From Pseudomonadales bacterium (lineage in GTDB: Bacteria; Pseudomonadota; Gammaproteobacteria; Pseudomonadales; Azotimanducaceae), in the NCBI GenBank assembly GCA_029246605.1, contig JAQWMV010000062.1, positions 1-37,708 on the forward strand: 37,708 nucleotides of DNA, read 5' to 3'. Under the pieces are notes generated by a model that did not search any database, was not told the origin of the DNA, and worked only from the letters and a program-made list of their open reading frames with translations. The position numbers and the translations under genes were made by a program. Below, piece after piece: positions 7,990-19,078 of the stretch (position 1 is the stretch's first letter; every line of letters starts with the position of its first letter).

Positions 7990-10900
7990 GGAATCCGCGC
8001 CAACAAGCGAGCTGATCGGTTATCCACCCGAAAATGGACTCTACGACCCGCGTTCCGAAAAGGATTCCTGCGGCGTAGGTTTTGTGGCCAATATCAAGGG
8101 TGTACCGAGTCACGGCATCCTGGAGGATGCTTATCACATCAACTCGCGTATGGACCACCGTGGTGGTTGTGGTTTCGAAGAAAACACAGGTGATGGCGCT
8201 GGGATTCTGACCGCACTCCCGGACAGCTTTTTCCAAAAAATCGCTACATCTCTAGACCTAAAGCTTCCTGATACCGGGCAGTATGCAGTCGGCAACATAT
8301 TTTTGCCTCAGTTGGACGACGAGCGAAAAACCTGCAAAGAAACTATCGAGTCGATCATCAGTAAAGAGGGACTACAATTCCTGGCCTGGCGCACCGTCCC
8401 CATCAACCCTGCTTCCGCCGATATTGGTCCTGCTGCGATTACAGCTATGCCAGTTATCGAGCAACTATTTATCGCCAATAATGGGGTCGATCAAGACACC
8501 TTCGAAAGAATGCTTTACACCACCCGCAAACGCTTCACTAATGCACTGCGCGGCAATCCAGACCTAAGCCAGTCAAGGCTGCTGTACGCCTGCAGCCTGT
8601 CCTCAAGGGTCATTGTATACAAGGGAATGTTAACGCCTACACAATTGTTTCCATTTTACGCTGATCTAGAAAACGCAGACTATGAGACGCACCTTGCAAT
8701 GGTGCATTCTCGCTTTTCAACAAATACTTTCCCTTCCTGGGACCGTGCTCAGCCGAATCGATTTATGAGCCATAACGGTGAAATCAATACCCTGCGTGGT
8801 AATGTCAATATGATGACCGCGAGACAAGGCGCTGCCGAGTCACCGGTATTTGGCGACCGTATCAATAAACTGTTTCCGATTGTCGAGCCCGACTGCTCAG
8901 ACTCTGGCACCTTTGACAACGTGCTCGAGTTCCTGTTGATGTCCGGTAGGACGTTGCAGGAAGCAATCATGATGATGATCCCCGAGGCCTGGCAATCCGA
9001 TTACAACATGCCATCTGACCAAAAAGACTTCTACGAATTCTATTCATCAATTATGGAGCCCTGGGATGGTCCGGCTTCAATTGCATTTACCGATGGGAAA
9101 TACATAGGCGCAGTGCTGGATAGGAACGGCCTTAGGCCCTCCCGGTACTACGTAACATTTGACGACAGAGTCATCATGGCCTCGGAAGTTGGGGTTTTGC
9201 CGGTAGAACCAGAAAACGTCAAGACGAAAGGACGCCTGCAACCAGGCAAAATGTTTCTCATCGACTTTGAACAGGGTCGGTTAATCCCAGACGAAGAATT
9301 AAAAACAGAATTCGCCAACAAACGACCCTACGGCAAGTGGCTCAGCAATCAGAAGCTGCAACTGTCAGACATTCCAGAGGCCGACAGCCAGGATCAATCT
9401 ACGCCACCACTACTCGCCAGAATGCAGGCGTTTGGCTATACCGTTGAGACAATGCAGTTCATGCTGCTGCCACTGGTAACGGAAGGGCGCGACCCGCTGG
9501 GTTCTATGGGAAATGACTCTGCATTAGCTTGCCTGTCGAACAAGTCGCGAATGATTTACGACTACTTCAAACAATTGTTTGCACAAGTCACCAATCCTCC
9601 TATCGATTCCATTCGGGAAGAAGTGGTGATGTCACTGTCTTGCTTCATCGGGCCTGAAGGAAATCTGCTCGAAACCACAGAAAGCTTGGCAAACAGACTG
9701 TGTTTGCCACACCCTATTCTTTCCGATGCGGAATTGAACAAACTGAAACAAATCGATTTCAAGGGCTGGCGTTCGAAGGAAATTGATATCACTTTCGATA
9801 AATCTGCTGGCGCCAACGGATTGCAGCAAACTCTCGACAGTATCTGCGAGGCTTCTTCAAAAGCTATTGCAGAGGGTTATAGCTTAATCATACTCTCGGA
9901 CCGCAATATTGGCCCGGACCGAATTGCTATCAGTGCACTTGTTGCCTGCGGCGCCGTGCACCATCATCTGGTGACTGCTCACCAACGAACACAGATCGGT
10001 ATCGTCCTTGAAACCGGTGAAGCTCGAGAAGTCCATCATCATTGCTTGCTAACGGGCTTTGGGGCAGATGCAATTAACCCCTACGTCGCATTTGAGGCAC
10101 TTTGGCAAGCGCGAGAAGATAACCTGCTCGATAACAGCGAATACACTGATCCCGAGACAATTGTGGCCGCATATAAAAAAGCGATCGCCAAGGGCATGCT
10201 CAAAGTCATGGCAAAAATGGGGATATCAACGCTGCAGTCCTACAAAGGCGCCCAGATCTTCGAAGCCGTGGGTCTTGCCGATGATGTTATTGAACGATGC
10301 TTTGTAGGCACCGCAAGTCGTATTCAAGGTGTAAATTTTGAAACGTTGTTTGAAGAAATGAAACAACGTCATGAAATTGGTTTTCCCAGCAGAGATGACA
10401 ATATTATTGCTGTACTACCAAATCCTGGTGATATTCACTGGCGCCAGGGTGGCGACACCCACATGTGGGATCCAACATCCATTGCAAATCTTCAGGTCGC
10501 CGCCAAGACTAATAGCAGTGATGCATACCAGCAATTCTCAGATCATGCCAACAATCACGCTACTCGAAACGCTACGCTGCGTGGACTGTTCAAATTTCGC
10601 GAAGGGAATCCCATCTCAATCGATGAGGTGGAACCAGCGAAGGACATTGTAAAACGCTTCTGTACCGGTGCCATGTCGTTCGGCTCTATCTCTGCTGAAA
10701 GCCACGAAGCACTGGCAGTCGCGATGAATAGAATCGGCGGTAAATCTAATACCGGTGAAGGTGGAGAAGATCCTAAGCGTTTCACACCCATGCCAAACGG
10801 GGACTCAAAGCGATCGGCGATCAAACAGGTAGCGTCTGGTCGTTTTGGCGTAACCATTTGGTATTTAGCTAACTCCGATGAACTGCAAATAAAAATCGTA

Positions 10901-12526
10901 CAGGGTGCAAAACCTGGCGAAGGTGGAGAACTACCGGGCGGCAAGGTCGACAGTTATATTGCCCAAATTCGCCATTCGACACCGGGCGTTGGTCTGATCA
11001 GCCCACCACCACACCACGATATTTATTCCATTGAAGATATCGCACAGCTGATTCACGATCTTAAAAATGCCAATCGCAATGCGCGAATCAGTGTAAAACT
11101 GGGCGCTGAAGTTGGTGTCGGGACCATCGCAGCGGGTGTTACCAAAGCAAAAACGGATCACCTTGTCATTGCCGGTCATGATGGTGGTACAGGGGCCTCA
11201 CCCATCACATCTATAAAACATGCCGGTTTACCCTGGGAATTAGGACTCGCTGAAACTCACCAGACGCTGGTCATGAACAACCTGCGCTCGCGCGTGGTGT
11301 TGCAAACTGATGGACAAATCAAAACCGGGCGCGACGTGGCAATCGCAGCATTACTCGGTGCCGAAGAATTCGGCTTTGCAACAGCACCACTTGTCACCTT
11401 GGGGTGCATTATGATGCGCAAGTGTCACCTCAATACCTGTCCAGTCGGTATTGCCACGCAGGATCCTGAATTGCGCAAGAAATTTAAGGGTGACCCAGAA
11501 AACGTTGTCAACTATCTGTTTATGGTCGCTGAGGAATTGCGGCAAATAATGGCAGAGCTTGGCATTAAAACAGTCAACGACATGGTCGGACGAGTAGACC
11601 TACTCGATACGAAAGACGCAATTGATCATTGGAAGGCTAGCGGCCTCGACCTCACCAAGATACTGACACCCGCTCAGATCATTTACGAAGGTACCGAAGT
11701 GTACGCCACGATGGAGCAGGACCACGGTCTGGATAAAGCCCTCGACAACGAAATCATTGTATTGTCCAAGCCCGCCATTGAGCAAGGGCGACGGGTTGAT
11801 ATTGAACTACCAATTATCAATATCAATCGCGTAGTCGGCACTATGCTCTCACATGAAGTAGCCAAAGCGACCAATGGTGAATTGCTTCCTCCCGATACGA
11901 TTAACATCAAGCTAAACGGCTCAGCTGGACAAAGTCTGGGTGCCTGGTTGGCAACGGGCATCACCATAAAAGTTGAGGGCGATGCCAATGACTACGTAGG
12001 CAAGGGCTTGTCCGGCGGCAAGATCATTATTTACCCCCCTAAAGAGAGCACTTTCGTCGCTGAAGAAAACGTCCTGGTTGGTAACGTTGTACTTTATGGG
12101 GCAACGTCCGGCGAAGCCTATTTCAGAGGCATTGCAGCGGAAAGATTCTGCGTGCGCAATAGCGGTGCGAGCGCTGTTGTTGAAGGTATCGGTGATCACG
12201 GATGCGAATACATGACCGGAGGAAGAGTGGTTATCCTCGGTGAAAGCGGGCGAAATTTCGGCGCTGGCATGAGCGGTGGTATCGCCTATGTGTGGGATCA
12301 GTCTGGCAAGTTTGGGGCCCAGTGCAATACAGGTACGTTGGAACTGGAATCTCTTGATCAAGATGCCGATATCCTGGAGTGTAGAGCCTTGATCGAACGT
12401 CACCTTCAATATACCGATTCTGCGGTAGCTAAACATATTTTGGACAACTGGCAGCATGAAGTCTCAAGTTTCGTGAAAGTCATGCCAACCGACTATAAAC
12501 GAGTACTTCTGGAGTCAGCGGCATAA
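7979..12526 (+). CDS. gltB: Glutamate synthase (NADPH) large subunit
   Basis: This 1515-residue alpha subunit makes glutamate from glutamine and 2-oxoglutarate, the GOGAT half of ammonium assimilation. Domains in order: a class II glutamine amidotransferase whose catalytic Cys31 ([13 protein letters not shown]) is exposed by removing the first 30 residues; a central domain; the FMN-binding synthase barrel (about 820-1210), with [10 protein letters not shown] and [15 protein letters not shown]; the [3Fe-4S] cluster Cys set in [20 protein letters not shown]; and the C-terminal GXGXG beta-helix (about 1260-1500) with [17 protein letters not shown]. The length matches the bacterial family. GAGGCAGAGA precedes the ATG as a ribosome binding site. 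Its TAA overlaps the gltD ATG by one base (TAATG), giving balanced subunit synthesis. Confidence 0.98.
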   Translation: MTNKESAPTSELIGYPPENGLYDPRSEKDSCGVGFVANIKGVPSHGILEDAYHINSRMDHRGGCGFEENTGDGAGILTALPDSFFQKIATSLDLKLPDTGQYAVGNIFLPQLDDERKTCKETIESIISKEGLQFLAWRTVPINPASADIGPAAITAMPVIEQLFIANNGVDQDTFERMLYTTRKRFTNALRGNPDLSQSRLLYACSLSSRVIVYKGMLTPTQLFPFYADLENADYETHLAMVHSRFSTNTFPSWDRAQPNRFMSHNGEINTLRGNVNMMTARQGAAESPVFGDRINKLFPIVEPDCSDSGTFDNVLEFLLMSGRTLQEAIMMMIPEAWQSDYNMPSDQKDFYEFYSSIMEPWDGPASIAFTDGKYIGAVLDRNGLRPSRYYVTFDDRVIMASEVGVLPVEPENVKTKGRLQPGKMFLIDFEQGRLIPDEELKTEFANKRPYGKWLSNQKLQLSDIPEADSQDQSTPPLLARMQAFGYTVETMQFMLLPLVTEGRDPLGSMGNDSALACLSNKSRMIYDYFKQLFAQVTNPPIDSIREEVVMSLSCFIGPEGNLLETTESLANRLCLPHPILSDAELNKLKQIDFKGWRSKEIDITFDKSAGANGLQQTLDSICEASSKAIAEGYSLIILSDRNIGPDRIAISALVACGAVHHHLVTAHQRTQIGIVLETGEAREVHHHCLLTGFGADAINPYVAFEALWQAREDNLLDNSEYTDPETIVAAYKKAIAKGMLKVMAKMGISTLQSYKGAQIFEAVGLADDVIERCFVGTASRIQGVNFETLFEEMKQRHEIGFPSRDDNIIAVLPNPGDIHWRQGGDTHMWDPTSIANLQVAAKTNSSDAYQQFSDHANNHATRNATLRGLFKFREGNPISIDEVEPAKDIVKRFCTGAMSFGSISAESHEALAVAMNRIGGKSNTGEGGEDPKRFTPMPNGDSKRSAIKQVASGRFGVTIWYLANSDELQIKIVQGAKPGEGGELPGGKVDSYIAQIRHSTPGVGLISPPPHHDIYSIEDIAQLIHDLKNANRNARISVKLGAEVGVGTIAAGVTKAKTDHLVIAGHDGGTGASPITSIKHAGLPWELGLAETHQTLVMNNLRSRVVLQTDGQIKTGRDVAIAALLGAEEFGFATAPLVTLGCIMMRKCHLNTCPVGIATQDPELRKKFKGDPENVVNYLFMVAEELRQIMAELGIKTVNDMVGRVDLLDTKDAIDHWKASGLDLTKILTPAQIIYEGTEVYATMEQDHGLDKALDNEIIVLSKPAIEQGRRVDIELPIININRVVGTMLSHEVAKATNGELLPPDTINIKLNGSAGQSLGAWLATGITIKVEGDANDYVGKGLSGGKIIIYPPKESTFVAEENVLVGNVVLYGATSGEAYFRGIAAERFCVRNSGASAVVEGIGDHGCEYMTGGRVVILGESGRNFGAGMSGGIAYVWDQSGKFGAQCNTGTLELESLDQDADILECRALIERHLQYTDSAVAKHILDNWQHEVSSFVKVMPTDYKRVLLESAA

Positions 12527-13965
12527 TGGGTAAAACTACTGGATTCAAGGAATTTGAACAGAAAGCTGAACCCTATCGAGAAGTGTCCGAAAGGCTTCTC
12601 GATTTCAAAGAACTCTACACCCCCCATGATGACGAACATCTACAGACTCAGGGCGCGCGGTGCATGGACTGTGGCGTGCCTTTTTGTCAGTCAAATAACG
12701 GCTGTCCAAGTTCTAACTTAATACCAGAGTGGAACGACCTGGTTTACAAAGGCCGCTGGCGCGAAGCCCTGGACAGACTACATAAAACTAACAATTTCCC
12801 CGAATTTACTGGGCGAGTATGTCCAGCACCCTGCGAAGGTGCCTGTGTACTCGGCATTACTGATCTACCGGTAACCATTAAGAACATTGAAAATGCCATT
12901 ATCGATCGTGGTTTCGATAGTGGTTGGGTTGTTGCACAGCCTCCTGCACAGCGAACGGGTAAGAAGGTAGCCGTAGTCGGCTCCGGACCATCAGGACTTG
13001 CTGCAGCAGCACAGTTAAATCGAGCGGGACATCAGGTAACTGTTTTCGAGCGTGCTGATCGAATTGGTGGATTACTAATGTACGGTATACCCAACATGAA
13101 ACTGGATAAGCAGGTTGTAGACCGTCGCATCAATCTACTACGTGAGGAAGGCATCGAATTTCAGGTTAACGCAGATATCGGAAAGAACGTCGATATAAAG
13201 ACGCTCATCGATAATCACGACGCACTGCTGCTTGCTACTGGAGCGACAGAAGCAAGAGATCTACCCATACCCAATCGAGAAGGGCCAGGCGTCCATCTTG
13301 CAATGGAATTTCTCACCCTGAATACGAAGAGTCTGCTCGATTCAAATCATAAAGACGGTCAGTACATTAGCGCAAAGGATAAAGATGTTATCGTGATCGG
13401 TGGCGGTGATACCGGCACCGATTGTATAGGCACCGCTTTACGCCATGGCTGCAAGTCACTGGTTAACTTTGAATTACTGCCACATCCCCCCGCCGAACGT
13501 GCAGCAAACAACCCCTGGCCGCTCTATCCTAGGATTCATCGTGTCGATTATGGACACGCAGAAGTAGCCGAGAAATTTGGCGATGATCCACGCGTCTATT
13601 CGATCATGAGTCAGGAATTTTTAAGGGATACCGATAATAACCTGACAGGCATCAAGACAATCAATGTCGATGATAAGTTACAGCCCGTCGCCGGTTCTGA
13701 GAAAACCTGGAAAGCAGACCTTATATTCTTATCAATGGGTTTTCTGCGACCAGAACATTACCTAAATGAGTCTCTCGGTCTGGACTTGGATGATCGTGGC
13801 AACTTTACTGCAGATAAGCTTAATTTTCGTACCAGTGTACCCAAAGTCTACGCTGCAGCTGATTGCCGCAGAGGACAGGATCTGGTTGTTCGCGCCATCA
13901 ACGAAGGTCGTGAAGCGGCCCGAGAAATAGATAGAGATTTGATGGGCAACACACAGCTACCCTAG
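12526..13965 (+). CDS. gltD: Glutamate synthase (NADPH) small subunit
   Basis: The 479-residue beta subunit carries FAD and NADPH and passes electrons to GltB. Near the N-terminus is the cysteine-rich region that binds two [4Fe-4S] clusters: [18 protein letters not shown] and [16 protein letters not shown]. An FAD-binding Rossmann motif follows ([21 protein letters not shown], about residues 147-165), then an NADPH-binding motif [21 protein letters not shown] (about 288-307), and the C-terminal FAD site [21 protein letters not shown]. The start overlaps the gltB stop by one base. The 3' end overlaps aroB by 4 bases, convergent. Length and motifs are normal for the GOGAT beta family. Confidence 0.97.
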   Translation: MGKTTGFKEFEQKAEPYREVSERLLDFKELYTPHDDEHLQTQGARCMDCGVPFCQSNNGCPSSNLIPEWNDLVYKGRWREALDRLHKTNNFPEFTGRVCPAPCEGACVLGITDLPVTIKNIENAIIDRGFDSGWVVAQPPAQRTGKKVAVVGSGPSGLAAAAQLNRAGHQVTVFERADRIGGLLMYGIPNMKLDKQVVDRRINLLREEGIEFQVNADIGKNVDIKTLIDNHDALLLATGATEARDLPIPNREGPGVHLAMEFLTLNTKSLLDSNHKDGQYISAKDKDVIVIGGGDTGTDCIGTALRHGCKSLVNFELLPHPPAERAANNPWPLYPRIHRVDYGHAEVAEKFGDDPRVYSIMSQEFLRDTDNNLTGIKTINVDDKLQPVAGSEKTWKADLIFLSMGFLRPEHYLNESLGLDLDDRGNFTADKLNFRTSVPKVYAAADCRRGQDLVVRAINEGREAAREIDRDLMGNTQLP

Positions 13966-15053
13966 TTCTCCGCCAATGATTCTCGTGCCAAAAGAGTTTC
14001 CCGTAACTTGGCCTCGTCGACATCGGTCACGAGATCAGCAACGCCAATATCATTTATCAGAATAAATCTCAGTCCATCATCTGTCGTCTTCTTATCTACT
14101 TGCATACTTTCTATAAAGTCATCAACGCTGAGCGTCAGCGGTGGGCAGGTGGGTAGTCCCGCAGAAGCAACCACGTTTTTAATACGTTTAGCATCTGATT
14201 GTGTAATACGTCCCAGGCGTGAGGAGAGATCTGCCGCCATAACAAGCCCTGTACCAACTGCCTCACCATGCAACCAGGCACCATACCCCATCAGGTGTTC
14301 TATGGCATGACCGAATGTATGCCCTAGATTTAAAAGGGCCCGCACACCTGTTTCTTTCTCGTCTTGCGCGACAATAGACGCCTTGATTTCACAGCTGCGA
14401 CGAATTGTCCTGGCCATGCTTTCTGGCTGCAATGACCTTAAGGCCGTCATCTCTTGTTCAATCGACGAAAAATACTCGCCATCGGCAAGTACGCCGTGCT
14501 TTATTACCTCTGCCAATCCTGAAGAGAGCTCACGATCGGGGAGCGTCTGCAGAGTATCAGTATCAATATAAACTGCTTTCGGCTGATAAAAAGCACCGAC
14601 CATGTTCTTTCCCAAAGGATGGTTAACTGCAGTCTTGCCACCAACGGAAGAATCTACCTGCGACAGCAACGTCGTAGGTATCTGAATGAAGTTAACACCA
14701 CGCTGATAGGTTGCGGCGACATAACCCGTAACATCACCTATCACACCACCACCAAGCGCTATCAGCGTCGTTGCGCGATTGTGTCTCTTAGTCAGCAATT
14801 CACCAACGATCGACTCATAACTAGACAAATTTTTCTGAGATTCGCCATCCGGCAATACAAAGGTATCCACCCGGTGTTCACGAAATGCCGCTTGCAGCTT
14901 CGCGAGGTAAAGTGGTGCGATTGATTCACTTGTCACTATAAATACACTGGCGCCGGTAACTTCCTGATTAAGTAGGCGCTCGTCACTCAAAAGTCCTGCA
15001 CCAATGTGGATCGCGTAGCTGTGTTCACCCAAATTCAAATTTACAATTTCCAT
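13962..15053 (-). CDS. aroB: 3-dehydroquinate synthase
   Basis: This 363-residue enzyme converts DAHP to 3-dehydroquinate, the second step of chorismate synthesis, using NAD and a divalent metal. The NAD-binding glycine loop [20 protein letters not shown], the substrate and metal part [33 protein letters not shown], and the metal-ligand helices [19 protein letters not shown] and [14 protein letters not shown] are all present. It lies four bases after aroK and both follow a pilQ remnant, the standard gammaproteobacterial order pilQ-aroK-aroB. The damX gene that often follows aroB is absent; gltD lies there in the opposite direction. Confidence 0.97.
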   Translation of the reverse strand: MEIVNLNLGEHSYAIHIGAGLLSDERLLNQEVTGASVFIVTSESIAPLYLAKLQAAFREHRVDTFVLPDGESQKNLSSYESIVGELLTKRHNRATTLIALGGGVIGDVTGYVAATYQRGVNFIQIPTTLLSQVDSSVGGKTAVNHPLGKNMVGAFYQPKAVYIDTDTLQTLPDRELSSGLAEVIKHGVLADGEYFSSIEQEMTALRSLQPESMARTIRRSCEIKASIVAQDEKETGVRALLNLGHTFGHAIEHLMGYGAWLHGEAVGTGLVMAADLSSRLGRITQSDAKRIKNVVASAGLPTCPPLTLSVDDFIESMQVDKKTTDDGLRFILINDIGVADLVTDVDEAKLRETLLARESLAEN

Positions 15054-15057
15054 TAGG

Positions 15058-15609
15058 CTATTCTTTGTCCTCTATAAAATTCTGCACTTTCAGTTTGTCG
15101 ATGATGCTCGCTACCACTCGCTTACTACTAGACTCACCTACAAAAACCTTAATGTCAGCAACTTCATGGTAAAGAGGATCGCGAAAGGCCTTCATCTCTG
15201 TCAGAACCGCTCTACGGTCAACACCCCGTAGCAAGGGGCGCTTTTGATCTTTCTTGGTACGGACCTCCTGTATGTCCAGAGAAGTATCCAAAAATACGAC
15301 AACCCCGCGTGACTTTAACACCGCCCTATTGTTCTCACTCAAAATGCAGCCACCGCCTGTAGATACGAGGACATCCGGTAGCTGAGTCAGGGTGTCGATA
15401 ACTTTTGTCTCACGTTCGCGGAAGCCTGGCTCGCCCTCAACATCAAATATCCAAGAAATATCAGCCCCGGCACGAATTTCAATCTCCTGATCAGAGTCGA
15501 TGAATTTAAGTGATAACTCTCGGGCCAGGAGTTTACCCACGGTTGTTTTACCAACACCCATGGGACCAACAAGAAAGAGGCTTTTATAAATACTACTGTT
15601 GAGGCGCAT
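15058..15609 (-). CDS. aroK: Shikimate kinase
   Basis: Shikimate kinase phosphorylates shikimate with ATP. Walker A is FLVGPMGVGKTTVGKLLA, the shikimate-binding Asp lies in FIDSDQEIE, the RERE-type Arg/Glu are in GFRERETKVI, and the Gly-rich substrate loop is VSTGGGCILS. The lid region with KRPLL follows. The ATG at 15609 gives 183 residues, close to E. coli AroK (173); an upstream ATG at 15660 would add 17 residues without family similarity and almost reaches the pilQ stop. The gene is co-directional with aroB. Confidence 0.94.
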   Translation of the reverse strand: MRLNSSIYKSLFLVGPMGVGKTTVGKLLARELSLKFIDSDQEIEIRAGADISWIFDVEGEPGFRERETKVIDTLTQLPDVLVSTGGGCILSENNRAVLKSRGVVVFLDTSLDIQEVRTKKDQKRPLLRGVDRRAVLTEMKAFRDPLYHEVADIKVFVGESSSKRVVASIIDKLKVQNFIEDKE

Positions 15610-15663
15610 AGGGAGCACCCGTCCGGGTTCAGTTCGCCGTTTGACTATGGAGAACTGCAATTT

Positions 15664-16023
15664 CTACCGACTTGAAACACTATCTCTAATAAGACGCGGT
15701 GTAATAAAAATTAGCAATTCCTGTTTATCATCGGACTCTGTATTTCGTCGAAAGGACTCACCCAGGTAAGGCAGATCCCCCAGAAATGGAGTCTTAGTCA
15801 CAGATCTTGTGGTTTACATCGTGAATATCCCGCCAAGTACGATAGTTTCACCATTATCCACCAGAACCTGTGTCTGGATGTTGTTCGTGTTGATACTGGG
15901 CACACCATTGAACACGGCACCAACCGTATCCTGACTCACCTGCAGTTCCATGACAATTCTGTTATCCGGTGTTATCTGCGGCTTCACATCCAAGCCCAAG
16001 ACAGCGATACATACACTGTCACA
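15664..16023 (-). pseudogene. pilQ: C-terminal remnant of type IV pilus secretin PilQ
   Basis: About 120 codons of the PilQ secretin C-terminus remain: LGLDVKPQITPDNRIVMELQ, VPSINTNNIQTQVLVDNGET, IVLGGIFTM, then after a stop SVTKTPFLGDLPYLGESFRR and QELLIFITPRLIRDS. This is the outer-membrane pore end of the secretin fold. An in-frame TAA at 15814-15816 (probably CAA originally) splits it, and an in-frame TAA at 16024-16026 bounds it upstream, beyond which no PilQ similarity can be seen. The remaining secretin and pilM, N, O and P, which normally fill the space up to the divergent ponA gene, are missing. The remnant cannot make a functional pore. Confidence 0.85.
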
Positions 16024-16083
16024 TTAAATAACACCTTTAACTCCAGAGCAAATAATTTAAATGAAAAAAATGCTGTAATTCGT

Positions 16084-16137
16084 TCATTTTTGGACAATTT
16101 TCTCTATTTTGGGCACCTTAAGCATAACTGTGGCCAT
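16084..16137 (-). other. 17-codon open frame with a strong Shine-Dalgarno, at the edge of the pil deletion
   Basis: On the minus strand AGGAGG (16149-16144) lies 6 bases before ATG 16137-16135, and the frame gives MATVMLKVPKIEKIVQK before TGA. A TATAAT hexamer (plus coordinates 16174-16179) lies upstream of it. The position, divergent from ponA, is where pilM would start. The peptide does not match the PilM N-terminus I know, so it may be a scrap of a lost gene's translation start. The gap from 16024 to 16288 otherwise holds only promoter-like elements. Confidence 0.3.
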
Positions 16138-16150
16138 GAACGACCTCCTG

Positions 16151-16263
16151 CTGACAAATTTAAGGGGAATGCCATTATAATGATTAATACCGAGGGGTGA
16201 ATGCTATTAGGCGAACCGTTCAAATGGATGAATCCAGGCATTCGGAAGGATTCTACATATAAT
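16151..16263 (+). promoter_or_regulatory. Candidate promoter elements for mrcA
   Basis: Two TATAAT hexamers lie before mrcA on the plus strand, at 16176-16181 and 16258-16263. The first has CTGACA (16151-16156) upstream but a long 19-base spacer; the second has a perfect -10 and only a weak -35. Either could drive mrcA (ATG at 16289). The first -10 region ATTATAAT also reads as TATAAT on the opposite strand, toward the pil remnant. Confidence 0.35.
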
Positions 16264-16288
16264 TGTTTAATTTCAGGTCCAATTTCAG

Positions 16289-18655
16289 ATGATAAAGATT
16301 TTCATCAAGCGCGTGATATGGGTCACTGCGACGCTGATCAGCGGCTCAATCTTATTGCTCAGCGCTGCATTTCTCTATTTGAACCCGCAGGTTCCAGACA
16401 CTGAAACGTTCCGAAACGTCACTATTCGTGCACCTTTAAGAATCTATTCGAAGGACGACAAGCTTATTCAGGAATTCGGCGAACGCCTTATTCCCATTGA
16501 GTTTGAACAAATCCCAGAGATCTACATTCGGGCGATTTTGGACACCGAAGATAAGCGATTTTTTGAGCACGGCGGTATCGACGTCATCACGCTGCTGAAC
16601 GCGACCTGGCAGCTGATTCGTAATCGTGGTGGCATTCAAACAGGCGCCAGTACCATCACCATGCAACTCGTAAAAAACATCTCAGGTGATTCTCAAGTCC
16701 AATTTATTCGCAAATTCAAAGAAATGTTGCTGGCGCTAAAAATTGAGCGCGAATTGAGTAAAGAAGAAATCCTCAAGCTGTACCTTAATATCATTCCTTT
16801 TGGTAAACACGCTTTTGGCTTACAGGCGGCAGCAAATACCTACTATGGTAAGAACATCGACCAACTCGATCTTGCCCAAACTGCCATGTTGGCGGGAATA
16901 CCTAAGAAACCGGAAGGCGGCAATCCGATTAACGGACCCAAGTGGGCGCTTGAACGACGTAATCTAATCCTGCGCAGAATGTTTGAGCAGGGCTCCATTG
17001 AGGAAGAAGCCTTTAAAGTAGCGGTAAACGCGCCAATAACGGCCAAGGTTCATCAGCGGAAAATAGAGCTGCCATCCCTTTATGTCGCTGAAATGGTACG
17101 TCAGAACTTACTAACCAAGTATGGGAGAGATGCCTACAATCAAGGCCTCATCGCCCATACCACTATAGATAGTCACCACCAACTCGCGGCTGAGGCAGCC
17201 CTGACTGAGCAACTCATAGCTTACGATAGACGCCACGGCTATCGCGGCCCTGAGTTTCATCGACTACAGGGAACAGATGAGTACCTCGCCGCGCCGGAAT
17301 TTGGTTATCCGACCAACTGGCTGGAAACCCTCGCCAATGCAGCGATCAATGGCAATCAGCATCCGGCCATCGTGACTAGAATTAGCGAGACGAGCGTCGA
17401 TGTCATCAACCAGAACCTGGAAACGATCTCGATTCCGTGGGATGGCCTTAAATGGGCACGCCGTTATGTCAATGTAAATACCCGAGCCTACCCGGGACCC
17501 GCAACACCAAGTGATGTCGTCGCTATCGGGGATCTAATCCGAATAGTGAAAGATGGTGACCAGTGGCTACTGGGTCAGATCCCAGACATTCAAGGAGCCC
17601 TGGTCGCACTATCACCCGAAAATGGTGCCATTCTCGCACTTGTGGGAGGTTTCGATTTCCGCACACTTCAGTTTAACCACGCAACCCAGGCTAAGCGTCA
17701 GCCTGGCTCAAACTTTAAACCGTTCTTCTACGCCGGAGCGCTGGAAAATGGTCTGACTGCGGCCACCATATATAATGATGCACCTTTTGTGCTTCCCGGC
17801 GGTGAGCTAGAGGAAGTCTATCGGCCAAAGAACTCCGGTGATCGCTTCCGAGGCAATATCAGTATCCGCGAAGCACTCTATCGGTCAATTAACCTGGTAT
17901 CGCTAAGGGTTATCCTGGATTACGGTGCAGAAAATGCATTGCGCTATGTGTCTCGATTCGGATTCGATACAACGAACTTTCCTAAAGATGTTCAACTTGC
18001 TTTTGGCGGAGGCACGATCGCGTTGACCCCATTGGAAATCGCGACCGCCTACGCCAGCTTTGCGAACGGCGGTTATAAAGTCACAGCCTTTCTAGTAGAG
18101 AGAATTGAGTCCATCAATGAAGATACTCTATGGCTGGCCACTCCTGAGACGGTCTGTCATGACAACTGTGATGGCTTGAATCCAGCGACCAGAATAGTCG
18201 AGGCCAGGGTAGCGTACATCATGAACAGCATCCTGAGTGATGCAATCAAAAGAGGCACCGGTATCAAAGTACAAAGCGCGCTTAAGCGCAGTGACATCAA
18301 AGGCAAGACAGGTACCACCAATGACGCTGATATTTGGTTTTCGGGATTCACCACTAACATTGTGGCTACTGCATGGGCAGGATTTAGTGACAATAGCCCG
18401 GTCGGACGCGGCGAATTCGGGTCGACGATCCCTATCGAAACGTGGATTTCCTTTATGAAAGAGGTCCTTAGCCCAGAGCACCTGACCCCCACACTGCCTA
18501 CCCCTGACGGCCTCGTCACCGTACGTATTGATAGAAGTACCGGCTTACGTACCGAAGACTCTGAAGGCGAATTTGAAATGTTCAGACTCGAAAACGCGCC
18601 AAAACCGGCGCGTAAGAATAGCGACAGCAACAACTATCACCTCGAAATCTATTAG
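16289..18655 (+). CDS. mrcA: Penicillin-binding protein 1A (bifunctional transglycosylase/transpeptidase)
   Basis: This 788-residue inner-membrane enzyme polymerises and crosslinks peptidoglycan. One N-terminal transmembrane helix (residues 9-31) is followed by a GT51 domain (about 55-230), with catalytic-Glu motif LDTEDKRFFEHGGID and GASTITMQLVKNISG; an intermediate OB-like domain; and a transpeptidase domain (about 430-720), with the SxxK nucleophile in KRQPGSNFKPFFY, the SxN motif in RSINLVS and KTGTT. It is somewhat shorter than E. coli PBP1A (850). It is divergent from the pilQ remnant, the standard ponA-pilMNOPQ arrangement, and ends at a shared terminator facing rpmE. Confidence 0.95.
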   Translation: MIKIFIKRVIWVTATLISGSILLLSAAFLYLNPQVPDTETFRNVTIRAPLRIYSKDDKLIQEFGERLIPIEFEQIPEIYIRAILDTEDKRFFEHGGIDVITLLNATWQLIRNRGGIQTGASTITMQLVKNISGDSQVQFIRKFKEMLLALKIERELSKEEILKLYLNIIPFGKHAFGLQAAANTYYGKNIDQLDLAQTAMLAGIPKKPEGGNPINGPKWALERRNLILRRMFEQGSIEEEAFKVAVNAPITAKVHQRKIELPSLYVAEMVRQNLLTKYGRDAYNQGLIAHTTIDSHHQLAAEAALTEQLIAYDRRHGYRGPEFHRLQGTDEYLAAPEFGYPTNWLETLANAAINGNQHPAIVTRISETSVDVINQNLETISIPWDGLKWARRYVNVNTRAYPGPATPSDVVAIGDLIRIVKDGDQWLLGQIPDIQGALVALSPENGAILALVGGFDFRTLQFNHATQAKRQPGSNFKPFFYAGALENGLTAATIYNDAPFVLPGGELEEVYRPKNSGDRFRGNISIREALYRSINLVSLRVILDYGAENALRYVSRFGFDTTNFPKDVQLAFGGGTIALTPLEIATAYASFANGGYKVTAFLVERIESINEDTLWLATPETVCHDNCDGLNPATRIVEARVAYIMNSILSDAIKRGTGIKVQSALKRSDIKGKTGTTNDADIWFSGFTTNIVATAWAGFSDNSPVGRGEFGSTIPIETWISFMKEVLSPEHLTPTLPTPDGLVTVRIDRSTGLRTEDSEGEFEMFRLENAPKPARKNSDSNNYHLEIY

Positions 18656-18706
18656 CTTTCCTGTTTAGAAGTGCTGACCGGGCTCACGCAGTGTTTTGCA
18701 ACAAGC

Positions 18707-18737
18707 AAAAAAAAAGACGCACTAAGCGTCTTTTTTT
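18707..18737. terminator. Bidirectional rho-independent terminator between mrcA and rpmE
   Basis: The stem AAGACGC / GCGTCTT around a short ACTAA loop is flanked by an A-run on the left and a T-run on the right, so it works as an intrinsic terminator in both directions for the convergent mrcA and rpmE genes. Confidence 0.9.
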
Positions 18738-18746
18738 CGTCAAAAA

Positions 18747-18959
18747 TTATTTGACAGATCGACCACCAAATCGTTTGTTAAAACGATCAATACGACCAGC
18801 TGAGTCAATCATCTTCTGCTGTCCGGTGTAGAAAGGATGGCATTCGGAACAGACTTCCAAATGGATATCCTCGCATACCGTAGAGCGAGTCTTAATGACG
18901 TTGCCACAGCTACAGGTAGCCGTTATTTCCTCATACTTGGGGTGAATGTCTGCTTTCAT
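18747..18959 (-). CDS. rpmE: 50S ribosomal protein L31 (zinc-binding type)
   Basis: This 70-residue protein begins [20 protein letters not shown], typical of L31. Four cysteines in CSCG and [13 protein letters not shown] make up the zinc-ribbon form (the C+ paralogue) rather than the zinc-independent YkgM type. It is part of the large ribosomal subunit near the central protuberance. Its neighbour priA is divergent, a common gammaproteobacterial arrangement. Confidence 0.97.
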   Translation of the reverse strand: MKADIHPKYEEITATCSCGNVIKTRSTVCEDIHLEVCSECHPFYTGQQKMIDSAGRIDRFNKRFGGRSVK

Positions 18960-18990
18960 AGGTACTCCGTCACGTGCTCTCTGGAAGGTG

Positions 18991-19022
18991 GCGAATCATA
19001 CCAGAGAATCTTAGATTCGCAA
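18991..19022 (-). promoter_or_regulatory. Promoter of rpmE with an overlapping inverted repeat
   Basis: Read on the minus strand, TTGCGA (19022-19017) and TATGAT (19000-18995) are 16 bases apart, a good sigma-70 match upstream of rpmE (ATG at 18959). A 7-base inverted repeat GCGAATC (18991-18997) / GATTCGC (19014-19020) spans both hexamers and could be an operator or an accidental match. Confidence 0.55.
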
Positions 19023-19078
19023 GGACTTGCCGTCCAATAACGTAGTAGCATAGGCCATCAACTGACCAGACCTTTACC

